64,000 bases of DNA from Pseudomonas japonica (GTDB lineage Bacteria; Pseudomonadota; Gammaproteobacteria; Pseudomonadales; Pseudomonadaceae), in NCBI RefSeq assembly GCF_900188455.1, contig NZ_FZOL01000001.1, positions 248,001-312,000 of the forward strand, read 5' to 3'. The position numbers and the translations under genes are program-made. Below, in pieces: positions 1 to 10,383 of the stretch (its first letter is position 1; each line of letters opens with the position of its first letter). A model generated the notes under the pieces. It saw only the letters and a list, made by a program, of their open reading frames with translations. It did no database searches and was not told the DNA's origin.

Positions 1-2
1 GC

Positions 3-104
3 CGTGAAACCTTCAGCGCCTGGATCGACGAATACGTCCGGGGCACCGCCGACTTCAACGAATTCAAGGCAAAACTGGCCAGCACCGCGGAGGCTGCACA
101 ATGA
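3..104 (+). CDS. pcaI: 3-oxoadipate CoA-transferase subunit A, C-terminal end (partial)
   Basis: Only the last 33 codons are in the window; the frame is open from the left edge and ends in TGA at 102-104. The visible tail (ETFSAWIDEYVRGTADF...) fits the C terminus of the alpha subunit of succinyl-CoA:3-oxoadipate CoA-transferase. The next gene, the matching beta subunit, starts inside the stop codon (ATGA overlap), the usual arrangement for pcaI-pcaJ translational coupling. The two subunits together move CoA from succinyl-CoA to 3-oxoadipate in the beta-ketoadipate pathway. Identification rests mainly on the neighbour, since the fragment is short. Confidence 0.8.
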   Translation, partial: RETFSAWIDEYVRGTADFNEFKAKLASTAEAAQ

Positions 105-879
105 GCTACTCCACCAACGAAATGATGACCGTCGCCGCCGCCCGCCGCCTGCAGAATGGCGCCGTGTGCTTCGTCGGCATCGGCCTGCCGTCCAAGGCCG
201 CCAACCTGGCCCGCCTGACCTCCTCGCCGGATGTGGTGCTGATCTACGAATCCGGCCCGATCGGTGCCAAGCCAAGCGTGCTGCCGCTGTCCATCGGTGA
301 CGGCGAGCTGGCCGAGACCGCCGACACCGTGGTCCCCACCGGCGAGATCTTCCGCTACTGGCTGCAGGGCGGGCGCATCGACGTGGGCTTCCTCGGCGCC
401 GCCCAGGTCGACCGCTTCGGCAACATCAACACCACCGTGGTCGGCGACTACCACGCGCCGAAAGTGCGTCTGCCGGGTGCCGGTGGCGCGCCGGAGATCG
501 CAGGTTCGGCGAAGAAGGTGCTGATCATCCTCAAGCAGTCCAACCGCGCCTTCGTCGACAAGCTCGACTTCATCACCTCGGTTGGCCACGGCGAAGGCGG
601 CGACTCGCGCAAGCGCCTGGGTCTGCCTGGCGAAGGTCCGGTGGGCATCATCACCGACCTGTGCATCATGGAGCCGGAAGCCGGCACCCATGAATTCGTG
701 GTCACCTCGATCCACCCGGGCGTGACCCGCGAGCAGATCGTCGCCGCCACCGGCTGGGCGATCCGTTTCGCCGACAACGTCGAGACCACCGCCGCGCCGA
801 GCGAGGTCGAGCTGAGCGCGCTGCGTGATCTCGAAGCCCGTACCGCCGCCGCCCACGGCCAGGCACCAGGAGAAGCGTG

Positions 880-880
<1 letters not shown>
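101..880 (+). CDS. pcaJ: 3-oxoadipate CoA-transferase subunit B
   Basis: A 259-residue protein of the usual PcaJ length. Near the N terminus, [13 protein letters not shown] is the glycine-rich CoA-transferase family I beta-subunit segment. The motif [11 protein letters not shown] places a glutamate at about residue 50, where this family has the Glu that forms the covalent acyl-CoA intermediate. With PcaI it makes 3-oxoadipyl-CoA in the cytoplasm, the step just before thiolytic cleavage by PcaF, the next gene. It overlaps pcaI by 4 nt upstream and touches pcaF downstream (TGATG), so the three are almost certainly one transcript. It could be called a generic acetoacetate-type CoA-transferase, but the pca context decides the substrate. 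Confidence 0.93.
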
Positions 881-2082
<1,202 letters not shown>

Positions 2083-2090
2083 ACCAATGA

Positions 2091-2131
2091 CCCCGGACCG
2101 CCGGCCTCCACGCAAGGCCGGCGGTCCGGGG
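2091..2131 (+). terminator. 17-bp perfect hairpin between pcaF and pcaT
   Basis: The arms at 2091-2107 and 2115-2131 are perfectly complementary (outer CCCCGGACC pairing with GGTCCGGGG) around a 7-nt loop. No T-run follows, so it is not a classical intrinsic terminator. It more probably reduces read-through or protects the 3' end of the upstream pcaIJF message, giving uneven expression within the pca operon. Confidence 0.6.
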
Positions 2132-2203
2132 TGATTGCCGAGCGGAACGAGAGTGTTACTGAGTGTGTCTAGACTCACTGATACCCTCCAGGAGTATGCA
2201 GTC

Positions 2204-3493
2204 ATGACTTCAAGCTATTACACCGGCGAAGAGCGCAGCAAACGCATCTTCGCCATCGTCGGTGCGTCCTCGGGCAACCTGGTCGAATGGTTCGACTTCT
2301 ACGTCTATGCCTTCTGCGCGATCTATTTCGCCCCCGCGTTCTTCCCCTCCGACGACCCCACGGTGCAATTGCTCAACACCGCCGGCGTGTTCGCCGCGGG
2401 CTTCCTGATGCGTCCGATCGGGGGCTGGCTGTTCGGCCGCATTGCCGACCGTCATGGGCGCAAGAATTCGATGATGATTTCCGTGCTGATGATGTGCGCG
2501 GGTTCGCTGGTGATCGCCTGCCTGCCGACCTACGCCAGCATCGGCCTGATGGCGCCGGCGCTGCTGTTGGTCGCGCGGTTGTTCCAGGGCCTGTCGGTGG
2601 GTGGCGAATACGGCACCACCGCGACCTACATGAGTGAAGTGGCCTTGCGCGGTCAGCGCGGTTTCTTCGCCTCGTTCCAGTACGTGACCCTGATCGGCGG
2701 CCAGTTGCTGGCGGTGCTGGTGGTGGTGATCCTGCAGCAACTGCTGACAGAAGATGAGCTGCGTGCCTACGGCTGGCGCATTCCGTTCGTGGTCGGCGCC
2801 TGCGCCGCGCTGGTCTCGCTGTTCCTGCGCCGTTCGCTGGAAGAAACCAGCAGCGCCGAGACCCGCAACGACAAGGAAGCCGGCAGCATCGCCGGGCTGT
2901 TCCGCCACCACAGCGCAGCCTTCATCACCGTGCTCGGCTACACCGCCGGCGGCTCGCTGATCTTCTACACCTTCACCACCTACATGCAGAAATACCTGGT
3001 GAACACCGCCGGGATGAGTGCCAAGACCGCCAGCTTCATCATGACCGGCGCGCTGTTCCTGTACATGTGCATGCAGCCGCTGTTCGGCATGCTCTCCGAC
3101 CGTATCGGCCGGCGTAATTCGATGCTCCTGTTCGGTGCCCTGGGCACGATCTTCACCGTGCCGATCCTGATGGCCCTGAAGACCGTGACCAGCCCGCTCC
3201 TGGCCTTCGTGCTGATCACCCTGGCCCTGGCCATCGTCAGTTTCTACACCTCCATCAGCGGCCTGGTGAAAGCCGAGATGTTCCCGCCGCAGGTGCGCGC
3301 GCTGGGGGTGGGCCTGGCCTACGCGGTGGCCAACGCGGTGTTCGGCGGCTCGGCGGAGTTCGTCGCCCTGAGCCTGAAGTCGATCCAGCTGGAAAACGCC
3401 TTTTACTGGTACGTTACCGCGATGATGGCGATCGCCTTCCTGTTCAGCCTGCGCCTGCCGAAACAGGCCGCCTACCTGCACCACGATCATTGA
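2204..3493 (+). CDS. pcaT: MFS transporter of the pca operon (PcaT)
   Basis: An inner-membrane MFS carrier of the metabolite:H+ symporter (MHS) subfamily, thought to take up beta-ketoadipate or related dicarboxylates. The 429 residues have about 12 hydrophobic segments and the family signatures [11 protein letters not shown] near the N terminus, [18 protein letters not shown] between TM2 and TM3, and [17 protein letters not shown] in TM5. I chose ATG 2204 because CCAGGAG ends nine bases upstream and it gives [16 protein letters not shown], the known family start; an in-frame start at 2135 would add 23 unlikely residues. It lies between pcaF and pcaB. It resembles the alpha-ketoglutarate permease at 29.4 kb, so the exact substrate is inferred from position. 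Confidence 0.9.
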   Translation: MTSSYYTGEERSKRIFAIVGASSGNLVEWFDFYVYAFCAIYFAPAFFPSDDPTVQLLNTAGVFAAGFLMRPIGGWLFGRIADRHGRKNSMMISVLMMCAGSLVIACLPTYASIGLMAPALLLVARLFQGLSVGGEYGTTATYMSEVALRGQRGFFASFQYVTLIGGQLLAVLVVVILQQLLTEDELRAYGWRIPFVVGACAALVSLFLRRSLEETSSAETRNDKEAGSIAGLFRHHSAAFITVLGYTAGGSLIFYTFTTYMQKYLVNTAGMSAKTASFIMTGALFLYMCMQPLFGMLSDRIGRRNSMLLFGALGTIFTVPILMALKTVTSPLLAFVLITLALAIVSFYTSISGLVKAEMFPPQVRALGVGLAYAVANAVFGGSAEFVALSLKSIQLENAFYWYVTAMMAIAFLFSLRLPKQAAYLHHDH

Positions 3494-3539
3494 CCTGCCG
3501 GCGCGCCCATGACCGGCGCGCCCCGTTGAAGGACCTGTC

Positions 3540-4904
3540 ATGACTCCACGACCGGGCAACCAGTTGTTCGATGCCTATTTCACCGCGCCCGCCATGCGCG
3601 AGATCTTTTCCGACCGTGGCCGCGTCCAGGGCCTGCTCGATTTCGAAGCCGCGCTGGCCCGCGCCGAAGCCGCGGTCGGGGTGATCCCGGCGGTGGTGGT
3701 GGCGCCGATCGAGATGGCCTGTCAGGCCGAGCGCTACGATTTCGCCGCGCTGGCCGAGGCCATCGGCATCGCCGGCAACTCGGCGATTCCGCTGGTCAAG
3801 GCGCTGGGCAAGGTGATCGCCAGCGGCGTGGCCGAGGCCGAGCGCTATGTGCACCTGGGCGCCACCAGCCAGGATGCGATGGACACCGGCCTGGTCCTGC
3901 AACTGCGCGATGCCCTGGCGCTGATCGACGACGAGCTGGCGCAACTGACCGACACCCTGGCGCGGCAGGCCAGTGCCTACGCCGATGTCCCGCTGGCCGG
4001 GCGCACCTGGCTGCAGCACGCCACGCCGGTGACCCTGGGCATGAAGATCGCCGGTTGGCTCGGCGCCCTCGACCGCAGCCGCGAGCGGCTGCGCGAACTC
4101 AAACCGCGCCTGCTGACCCTGCAGTTCGGCGGTGCGTCCGGCACCCTCGCGGCGCTGGGCGACAAAGCCCTGCCGGTAGCCGAGGCATTGGCGCGGCAAC
4201 TGCAACTGAGCCTGCCGGAACAGCCCTGGCATACCCAGCGCGACCGCCTGGTGGAGTTCGCCGCGGTGCTCGGCCTGGTCGCCGGCAGCCTGGGCAAGCT
4301 GGGACGCGACGTCAGCCTGCTGATGCAGACCGAAGCCGGCGAAGTGTTCGAACCGTCGGCGCCGGGCAAGGGTGGCTCCTCGACCATGCCGCACAAGCGC
4401 AACCCGGTGGGCGCGGCGGTACTGATCGGCGCCGCGACCCGGGTTCCCGGGCTGATCGCCACGCTGTACGCGGCCATGCCCCAGGAGCACGAGCGCAGCC
4501 TCGGCCTGTGGCATGCCGAATGGGAAACCCTGCCGGAGATCTGCTGCCTGGTCTCCGGCGCGCTGCGCCAGGCGCGGATCATTGCCGAAGGGCTGGAAGT
4601 GGATGCCGCGCGCATGCGCCGCAACCTCGACCTGACCCAGGGCCTGGTCCTCGCCGAGGCGGTGAGCATCGTCCTCGCCCAGCGCCTGGGCCGCGATGCC
4701 GCGCACCATCTGCTGGAGACCTGCTGCAAGCGCGCGGTCGCCGAACAGCGTCACCTGCGCGCCGTCCTTGGCGACGATCCGCAGGTGAGCGCCGAACTCT
4801 CGGCGGACGAACTCGATCGTCTGCTCGACCCGGCCCGTTACCTCGGCCAGGCGCAAGCCTGGGTCGAGCGCGCGGTGGCCGAACACAACCGGATCCAAGC
4901 CTGA
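3540..4904 (+). CDS. pcaB: 3-carboxy-cis,cis-muconate cycloisomerase
   Basis: Cyclises 3-carboxymuconate to 4-carboxymuconolactone in the protocatechuate branch. The 454-residue protein belongs to the fumarase/argininosuccinate lyase superfamily: HLGATSQDAMDTG in the first third and the hallmark loop GGSSTMPHKRNPVGA, which carries the catalytic serine, at about residues 278-292. It starts 46 bases after pcaT with GAAGGA just upstream of the ATG. PcaD and PcaC, which act on its product, follow directly. Confidence 0.95.
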   Translation: MTPRPGNQLFDAYFTAPAMREIFSDRGRVQGLLDFEAALARAEAAVGVIPAVVVAPIEMACQAERYDFAALAEAIGIAGNSAIPLVKALGKVIASGVAEAERYVHLGATSQDAMDTGLVLQLRDALALIDDELAQLTDTLARQASAYADVPLAGRTWLQHATPVTLGMKIAGWLGALDRSRERLRELKPRLLTLQFGGASGTLAALGDKALPVAEALARQLQLSLPEQPWHTQRDRLVEFAAVLGLVAGSLGKLGRDVSLLMQTEAGEVFEPSAPGKGGSSTMPHKRNPVGAAVLIGAATRVPGLIATLYAAMPQEHERSLGLWHAEWETLPEICCLVSGALRQARIIAEGLEVDAARMRRNLDLTQGLVLAEAVSIVLAQRLGRDAAHHLLETCCKRAVAEQRHLRAVLGDDPQVSAELSADELDRLLDPARYLGQAQAWVERAVAEHNRIQA

Positions 4905-4915
4905 AGGAGGCTGCT

Positions 4916-5707
4916 GTGGGAAGCGTACAACTCGCCGATGGCGTACTGAATTACCAGCTCGACGGACCTGAAGACGCGCCGGTGCTGGTGCTGTCCAACT
5001 CCTTGGGCACCGACCTGCGCATGTGGGACACCCAGGTGCCGGCGTTCGCCGCGCATTTTCGCGTGTTGCGCTACGACACCCGCGGTCACGGCGGCTCGCT
5101 GGTCAGCGAAGGGCCTTACAGCATCGAGCAACTGGGGCGCGACGTGCTCTCGCTGCTCGATGCCCTGCAGATCGACAAGGCGCATTTCTGTGGCCTGTCC
5201 ATGGGCGGCCTGATCGGCCAGTGGCTGGGGATCAACGCCCCCGAGCGGCTGAACCGGCTGATCGTCTGCAACACGGCGGCGAAGATCGCCTCGCCGGAGG
5301 TCTGGAACCCGCGGATCGAAACCGTGCTGCGCGACCGTGAAGCGGCCATGGTCGGCCTGCGTGATGCCTCGATTGCGCGTTGGTTCACTCCGGCGTATTC
5401 CGAGGCCAATCCTGAGTCGGCCAAGCGCATCACCGACATGCTCGCCGCCACCTCGCCGGATGGCTACGCGGCCAACTGCGCCGCCGTGCGCGATGCCGAC
5501 TTCCGCGACCAACTCGGTGAAATCAAGGCGCCGCTGCTGGTGATTTCCGGCGCTGCCGATGCGGTGACGCCGCCCGCGGGCGGGCTGTTCATCCAGGAGC
5601 GTGTGGCCGGTGCCGAATACGCCGAATTCCAGGCCGCGCACCTGTCCAACGTCGAGGTGGGCGAGCCGTTCAGCCGCCGTGTTCTCGACTTCCTGCTGGC
5701 CCGCTGA
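4916..5707 (+). CDS. pcaD: 3-oxoadipate enol-lactonase
   Basis: An alpha/beta-hydrolase that opens the enol-lactone to 3-oxoadipate. The start is GTG 4916, preceded by AAGGAGG six bases upstream; it gives MGSVQLADGVLNYQL and 263 residues, the usual length, whereas the longer frame running back inside pcaB is an artefact. The nucleophile elbow GLSMGG has Ser95; the acid is in SGAADAVTP and the histidine in QAAHLSNVE. YDTRGHGGS is the standard oxyanion-side motif. It is 11 bp after pcaB and 13 bp before pcaC. Confidence 0.94.
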   Translation: MGSVQLADGVLNYQLDGPEDAPVLVLSNSLGTDLRMWDTQVPAFAAHFRVLRYDTRGHGGSLVSEGPYSIEQLGRDVLSLLDALQIDKAHFCGLSMGGLIGQWLGINAPERLNRLIVCNTAAKIASPEVWNPRIETVLRDREAAMVGLRDASIARWFTPAYSEANPESAKRITDMLAATSPDGYAANCAAVRDADFRDQLGEIKAPLLVISGAADAVTPPAGGLFIQERVAGAEYAEFQAAHLSNVEVGEPFSRRVLDFLLAR

Positions 5708-5720
5708 GGAGCTGATTTCC

Positions 5721-6113
5721 GTGGATGAGAAACAACGTTACGACGCCGGCATGCAGGTGCGTCGCGCGGTGCTGGGCGATGCCCATGTCGACCGCAGCCT
5801 GAACAACCTGACCGAGTTCAACAGCGAGTTCCAGGAGATGATCACCCGGCATGCCTGGGGCGATATCTGGACCCGTCCCGGCTTGCCGCGGCATACCCGC
5901 AGTCTGATCACCATCGCCATGCTGATCGGCATGAACCGCAATGAAGAGTTGAAGCTGCACTTGCGTGCGGCGGCCAACAACGGCGTGACCCGCGAGGAGA
6001 TCAAGGAAGTGCTGATGCAGAGCGCGATCTACTGCGGGATCCCGGCGGCCAATGCCACCTTCCACCTGGCGGAGTCGGTGTGGGATGAGCTGGGGGTCGA
6101 GTCCCGCGCCTGA
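5721..6113 (+). CDS. pcaC: 4-carboxymuconolactone decarboxylase
   Basis: Decarboxylates 4-carboxymuconolactone to the enol-lactone used by PcaD. GTG 5721 with GAGGAGC upstream gives 130 residues, the classical PcaC size, beginning VDEKQRYDAGMQVRRAVLG. The CMD-domain core is visible: RHAWGDIWTRPGL, SLITIAMLIGMNR, and the helix EIKEVLMQSAIYCGIPAAN that carries the conserved catalytic region. This is the last gene of the pca operon, and a REP pair begins 21 bp after its stop. In some bacteria PcaC is fused to PcaD; here the two are separate. Confidence 0.94.
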   Translation: MDEKQRYDAGMQVRRAVLGDAHVDRSLNNLTEFNSEFQEMITRHAWGDIWTRPGLPRHTRSLITIAMLIGMNRNEELKLHLRAAANNGVTREEIKEVLMQSAIYCGIPAANATFHLAESVWDELGVESRA

Positions 6114-6134
6114 AGGTGTTGTGCGCCTCTGCTC

Positions 6135-6236
6135 GTAGGAGCGTGGCTCGCCCGCGAAAGGACTGCAAAGCGGTCCCAGTTGCAGTGTCATCGGGGACCG
6201 CTTTGCGGTCCTTTCGCGGGCAAGCCACGCTCCTAC
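6135..6236. repeat. REP palindrome pair downstream of pcaC
   Basis: Two inverted Pseudomonas REP units (GTAGGAGCGTGGC... and its complement ending CACGCTCCTAC) face each other around a short spacer. They can fold into one long hairpin and may protect the 3' end of the pca message. Confidence 0.85.
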
Positions 6237-6255
6237 GGCGGCGGGGGGATGAGCA

Positions 6256-6780
6256 TCAGATGGCGGCGTTCTTCTGCCGAATCATCACCGGCCCCGCATT
6301 GCGTTCCACCGCCGCCTTCAGCTCCGGCCGCAAGCCGAGCATGAACGCCAGTTCCGCCACCACGAACAACGGCCCGACGATCAGCCCGCTGACATCGTCG
6401 ACGAATGCCGGCTTGCGCCCCTCGTAGTAGTGCCCGACGAACTGGATCACCCAGCCGACCACGAACAGCCCCAGCCCGGCGCTCAGCCAGACCAGGGTGG
6501 TCTGCACCGCCAGCGCCGCCCCGGCCCACAGGCAGGCGCCGAGCAGGGCCGACATGATCACGCCCAGGCGCGTATCGAGGCGGAAATAGAACCACGCCGA
6601 GGCCAGCGCCACGACGAACGCCGGCGACAGCCACAGGCCACCCAGGGCAATCCCCGGTCGCGACAGCAGCACGGTCACCGCCACCACGATCATCGGGATC
6701 CCCACGAAATGCGTGGCGATATTGCGCGGGTCTCGGTGGTAGCTGGCATATTGACTCAAATGTTCCACGAGGTTTTTCAT
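6256..6780 (-). CDS. Mpo1-like (DUF962/YGL010w) membrane protein
   Basis: A 174-residue integral membrane protein with four to five hydrophobic segments. The N terminus has YASYHRDPRNIATHFVGIP, the histidine-rich signature of the Mpo1/DUF962 family. In yeast Mpo1 is an Fe(II)-dependent dioxygenase of 2-hydroxy fatty acids; whether bacterial members share this reaction is not established. A second conserved patch, FVGHYYEGRKPAFVDD, lies near the middle. The start has a purine-rich GGAGGAAT upstream. It is divergent from the Crp-like gene, with about 90 bp between them. Confidence 0.8.
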   Translation of the reverse strand: MKNLVEHLSQYASYHRDPRNIATHFVGIPMIVVAVTVLLSRPGIALGGLWLSPAFVVALASAWFYFRLDTRLGVIMSALLGACLWAGAALAVQTTLVWLSAGLGLFVVGWVIQFVGHYYEGRKPAFVDDVSGLIVGPLFVVAELAFMLGLRPELKAAVERNAGPVMIRQKNAAI

Positions 6781-6872
6781 TGTTATTCCTCCGGTAGGGA
6801 TGACCCAGCATGCCCCCGCCGATCACTCCAAGTCTGTCGCCTGCCCGACAGTCTGCGTTTCGAGGCCCATGG

Positions 6873-7562
6873 ATGAACGAGTCGCACCTCTGGCGTGAAC
6901 ACCTGCAGCATGGCCACTGGTTCCGCCAGCTGTCACCCGCCCTGCAGGACAGCCTGCTGGCGGCTGCCCGTCCGCGCAGCCTGGCTGCCGGCGAACGTCT
7001 GTTCCAGCGCGGCGATGCTCCCTGCGGACTGTATGCGGTGCTGTCCGGGGCGATGCGCATCGGCGCGGTCAGCGCGGAGGGCAAGGAGGCGCTGCTGACC
7101 CTGGTGGAAGCGCCGCACTGGTTCGGCGAGATCTGCCTGTTCGACGGCCAGCCGCGCACCCACGATGCCTTTGCCGAGGGCGCGACCAGCCTGCTCTGGG
7201 TGCCGCAGGCGATGCTCCTCGGCTTGCTCGAACGGCATCCGGCGTACTGGCGCGAGTTCGCCCTGTTGATGAGCCACAAGCTGCGCCTGGCCTTCGTCGC
7301 CCTGGAACAGCAGAGCCTCAAGGGCGCCGCGCCACGGGTGGCGTTCCGTCTGTTGCAGATGGCCGCCGGGTACGGCGAGGTGGACGGGGCGCGGCGCGTG
7401 CTGCAACTGTCCCAGGAGCAGCTGGCCTTGATGCTGTCGCTGTCGCGGCAGACCACCAACCAGATCCTCAAGGCCCTGCAGCAGGACGGCGCGGTACGCC
7501 TGGGCTACGGCGAGATCGAGATACTCGATGCCGCGCGGCTGGAAGCGCTGGCGCGCGGCTGA
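6873..7562 (+). CDS. Crp/Fnr-family transcriptional regulator
   Basis: 229 residues if started at ATG 6873 (MNESHLWREHLQHG); a longer in-frame start at 6810 is less likely. An N-terminal cyclic-nucleotide-binding-like barrel is visible (RPRSLAAGERLFQRGDAPCGLYAVLSG..., about residues 30-125), followed by a long dimer helix and a C-terminal winged helix with LSQEQLALMLSLSRQTTNQILKALQ, the recognition region. There is no N-terminal cysteine cluster, so it is not an Fnr-type iron-sulfur sensor; the ligand is unknown. Its last 58 bp overlap the 3' end of the convergent LysR gene. Confidence 0.85.
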   Translation: MNESHLWREHLQHGHWFRQLSPALQDSLLAAARPRSLAAGERLFQRGDAPCGLYAVLSGAMRIGAVSAEGKEALLTLVEAPHWFGEICLFDGQPRTHDAFAEGATSLLWVPQAMLLGLLERHPAYWREFALLMSHKLRLAFVALEQQSLKGAAPRVAFRLLQMAAGYGEVDGARRVLQLSQEQLALMLSLSRQTTNQILKALQQDGAVRLGYGEIEILDAARLEALARG

Positions 7563-8467
7563 GGCGCTGGCTGATCGAGGCTGACCAGTATCTCGATCAT
7601 CGCGCGTGCGGCGGGCGACAAGCGATAGCCGGCGCGACTGACGATGCCGCAACGGGCGTTCAGGCTTTCCGGATTCACCGGCAGATTGCGCCAGTGCAGT
7701 TCCACCAGCGCCCCGGCGGCGATTTCGCCGGCGAAGGCTTCTTCCGGACCGATGCCGATGGCTTCGCTGTCCAGCACCACCTTGAGCAGGGTCGGCAGGT
7801 GTTCGGTCTGCACCTGGGGCGAGAAGTCGGTCTTGCCGCTGAGATTGGCCAGCAGCTTGCGCGCGCCGGGGAGGATCTGCGGGGTCGCCAGCGGGTACTC
7901 GAACAGGTCGTTGGTCGACAGGCTGTCCTTGGCCAGCAACGGATGCCCGGGGCGGCAGAAAAACAGGCCGCGACGGGGCGTCAGGGGCAGGGTCTGGAAG
8001 CTCGGGTCGGCTTCGAAATGACGGATATCGGCGATGAAGAATTCGATCTCTTCGCGATTCAGGGCGCGGCTGAGGTTTTCCCAGTGGTCCACGCTCAGGC
8101 GCGTCTGCACCCTGGGATGGACCTTGACGAACTGGCTCAGCGCCCGAGGCACCAGATCCGCGGCGGGGGCGGGGCCCGAGCCGAAGTGCAGTTCGCCGGC
8201 GTCGAGCTTGGTCATGCGCCGTACATCGTTGCTCAACTGATTGGCACCCTGTACCAGACGCAGGGCGTGTTGCAGCACCACTTGGCCTTCGGGCGTGGGG
8301 CGCAGGTCCTTGCTGCCACGGTCCACCAGCACGCAGCCGAATTCCTGCTCCAGGCCCTGGATGCTGCGGCTGAACGCGGGTTGGGTGATACCCATGGCCT
8401 CGGCGGCGCGGACGAAGCTGCGGTGGTCGTTGAGCGCGATGAAATAGCGCAGTTGGCGGAGATCCAT
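7505..8467 (-). CDS. LysR-family transcriptional regulator
   Basis: 320 residues from MDLRQLRYFIALNDHRSF, the classic LTTR start. The N-terminal winged helix includes AAEAMGITQPAFSRSIQGLEQEFG at residues 20-43; the C-terminal part is a periplasmic-binding-like effector domain. A 17-codon upstream extension in the same frame is REP-derived sequence and was rejected. The 3' end overlaps the convergent Crp-like gene. The OprD-family porin gene starts about 1.5 kb downstream on the same strand side; a regulatory link is possible but unproven. Confidence 0.85.
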   Translation of the reverse strand: MDLRQLRYFIALNDHRSFVRAAEAMGITQPAFSRSIQGLEQEFGCVLVDRGSKDLRPTPEGQVVLQHALRLVQGANQLSNDVRRMTKLDAGELHFGSGPAPAADLVPRALSQFVKVHPRVQTRLSVDHWENLSRALNREEIEFFIADIRHFEADPSFQTLPLTPRRGLFFCRPGHPLLAKDSLSTNDLFEYPLATPQILPGARKLLANLSGKTDFSPQVQTEHLPTLLKVVLDSEAIGIGPEEAFAGEIAAGALVELHWRNLPVNPESLNARCGIVSRAGYRLSPAARAMIEILVSLDQPAPQPRASASSRAASSISISP

Positions 8468-8489
8468 GTGGGGTACCGGAGTGCGTTTG

Positions 8490-8614
8490 GGGACCGCTGC
8501 GCGGTCCTTCGCGGGCAAGCCACGCTCCTACGCGGAATGGCGGGGCACCACATACCCCGTAGGAGCTGGCTTGTCGTGTGACGAACCACTGCGAAGGGCG
8601 CGCAACGCGGCCCC
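8490..8614. repeat. REP cluster, one canonical and one variant unit
   Basis: A canonical unit ends in CACGCTCCTAC at 8531. A second unit begins GTAGGAGCTGGCTTG at 8559 but continues TCGTGTGACGAACCAC instead of the usual CCCGCGAAGG. The same variant occurs at 46.2 kb. Confidence 0.75.
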
Positions 8615-8695
8615 AGGGAAAACCGGTTTTTTAAAGCCGGGCGCTTATTTCGTCAAAGAATCAATTATTGGATTGATAGCGCTTTTTTGTATAAA

Positions 8696-9949
8696 TCAGA
8701 GAACGCTGAACGGATAGCTGATGATCAGGCGGTTCTCGTCGAACGAGTTGGTGCTGAAGTCGCGGCGCATGGTGGAGTTACGCCACTTGAACGACAGGTT
8801 CTTGAAGGTGCCGGACTGCAGGGTGTAGGCCAGTTCCGATTCCCGCGCCCATTCCTTGCCGTCGTCGACCACGGCGGTGTGCACGTTGTCACCCTTGATA
8901 TAGCGGTTCATCAGGGTCAGGCCGGGTACACCGAGGGCGGCGAAGTTGTAGTCGTGACGTACCTGCCAGGAGCGTTCCTTGGCGTTGTCGAAGCTGGAGT
9001 TGTAGCTGTCGTTGGCCAGGGTGCCGCCGCTGGTGCCGTTGACCCGCATCCACAGGTCGTCGCCGCTGACTTTCTGCAGGCCGACATAGAAGGTGTTGCC
9101 GCCGTACTTGGCCGAGAGCATGGCCGAGGCGGTGCGGTTGTCCAGGTCGCCGGCGCGGGCCGAGCCGTCTTCCTTGCCGAGGAAGTAGCCGAGGTTGGCG
9201 CCCAGGGTCCAGTCGCCCAGCGGCTGGCTGTGCACCAGGTTGATGTATTGCTGCTGGTAGATGTCCTTCAGTTGCGCGTTCCACAGGCCGATCAGGGTGC
9301 GCTTGTCGTTGAAGGTGAATTCACCGCCGGCGAAGTTGAAACGGTCGGACTTGAAGGCTGTTTTGCCGTTCATGAACATGTCTTCCATGCTCGCGTCGTT
9401 GCGCGGGCTGTTGCCGCGGAACTGGCCAGCGTAGAGGGTCAGGCCGTCGATCTCCTGAGAGGTGACCTGGCCGCCGCGGAAGGTCTGCGGCAGCGAGCGA
9501 CCGTCGTCGGAGCGCAGGATCGGCAGCACCGGCATCCATTCGCCGACCTTGACTTCGGTCTTCGACACCCTGGCCTTCAAGGCCACGCCGAGGCGGCCGA
9601 AATCGTCGGCCGGACGACCGTCGTCATGCACCGGCAGCAGGTGAGTGCCGGCGGTACCCTTGCCGCCATCGAGCTTGACCGAGTACAGGCCGAGCACATC
9701 GACGCCGAAGCCGACCGTGCCCTGGGTGAAGCCGGACTTCGCGTCGAGGATGAAGCTCTGCGTCCATTCCTCGCCCTTGCCCTGGGCGTTGGCCGGGTCG
9801 ACGAAGTTGCGGTTGATGTAGAAGTTGCGCAGGTTCAGCGTGGCCTTGGCGTCCTCGACGAAGCCACCTTCGGCGGCGAGGGCGGGCAGGGCGCAGGTCA
9901 TAGCGAGAAAGCCGGGAAGCAGGTGTCGTGCGGGGTGCGGAGTGTTCAT
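8696..9949 (-). CDS. OprD-family outer-membrane porin (BenF-like)
   Basis: 417 residues with a signal peptide (cleavage after ALPALA, about residue 26) and alternating beta-strand texture ending in an aromatic/hydrophobic strand (LIISYPFSVL). Family landmarks include LNLRNFYINRNF at the N terminus, the LPxLRSDDGRSLPQTFRGG segment, and VRHDYNFAALGVPGLTLMNRYIKG. OprD/Opd porins carry amino acids or carboxylates; in P. putida a BenF-like porin of this type sits beside the pca genes and ahead of ttgABC, so an aromatic-acid substrate is plausible here. The substrate cannot be read from sequence alone. Confidence 0.88.
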   Translation of the reverse strand: MNTPHPARHLLPGFLAMTCALPALAAEGGFVEDAKATLNLRNFYINRNFVDPANAQGKGEEWTQSFILDAKSGFTQGTVGFGVDVLGLYSVKLDGGKGTAGTHLLPVHDDGRPADDFGRLGVALKARVSKTEVKVGEWMPVLPILRSDDGRSLPQTFRGGQVTSQEIDGLTLYAGQFRGNSPRNDASMEDMFMNGKTAFKSDRFNFAGGEFTFNDKRTLIGLWNAQLKDIYQQQYINLVHSQPLGDWTLGANLGYFLGKEDGSARAGDLDNRTASAMLSAKYGGNTFYVGLQKVSGDDLWMRVNGTSGGTLANDSYNSSFDNAKERSWQVRHDYNFAALGVPGLTLMNRYIKGDNVHTAVVDDGKEWARESELAYTLQSGTFKNLSFKWRNSTMRRDFSTNSFDENRLIISYPFSVL

Positions 9950-10162
9950 CGTCGGTGTGTCTCTTGTTTTTATGTAAGGCGAAACGGTCCGCTGCGGCTG
10001 AAAAGAGTCACAGGAGGCGTTGCGTCTTGGGGGTGTGCTTTGGAAAAAGCGGCAGGAGGATGGTGCGGCGACGGGCGGGGAGGAATCAATTCGTAACAGG
10101 TGGAAGTGGGCGATAATCGAACGTTAACTGAATGGTTAGTTCCCCTCGGTAGCGGTCACCCC
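9950..10162. other. Upstream region of the porin gene
   Basis: About 210 bp with no gene. It must hold the promoter of the minus-strand porin gene and whatever controls it. I see no clear operator; AACGTTAACTGAATGGTTAG near 10120 is the only notably AT-richer part. Confidence 0.4.
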
Positions 10163-10269
10163 GTAGGAGCGCGGCTTGCCCGCGAAAGGGCTGCGTAGCA
10201 GTCCCATTACGGCATTGCATGGAAGAGGGACTGCTACGCAGTCCTTTCGCGGGCAAGCCGCGCTCCTAC
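10163..10269. repeat. REP palindrome pair
   Basis: Opposed REP units (GTAGGAGCGCGGCTTGCCCG ... complement ending CGCGCTCCTAC) with a 107-bp span. The right edge runs directly into the 19-bp tandem array. Confidence 0.85.
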
Positions 10270-10383
10270 GAGGAGTCATGCGGTATACGAGGAGTCATGC
10301 GGTATACGAGGAGTCATGCGGTATACGAGAAGTCATGCGGCATACGAGAAGTCATGCGGCGTACGAGAAGAGACATGCGGCAT
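10268..10383. repeat. Six tandem 19-bp repeats
   Basis: The unit ACGAGGAGTCATGCGGTAT is repeated three times exactly from 10268. Units 4 and 5 follow with GAGAAG and a changed end, and unit 6 is 21 bp long (extra GA). The first four bases of the array are the end of the REP element. The array stops immediately before the ttgC terminator hairpin. Confidence 0.9.

Noticed and set aside
2160..2177. Operator TGAGT...ACTCA upstream of pcaT
   Set aside because: Only five-base arms, and position inside an operon makes a chance match likely.
8622..8640. Terminator at GGAAAACCGGTTTTTT
   Set aside because: The palindrome is short, GC-poor and points on the plus strand where no gene ends; too weak to list.
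10268..10383. CRISPR array
   Set aside because: Units are directly adjacent without spacers and only 19 bp long; it is a simple tandem repeat and no cas gene is present.
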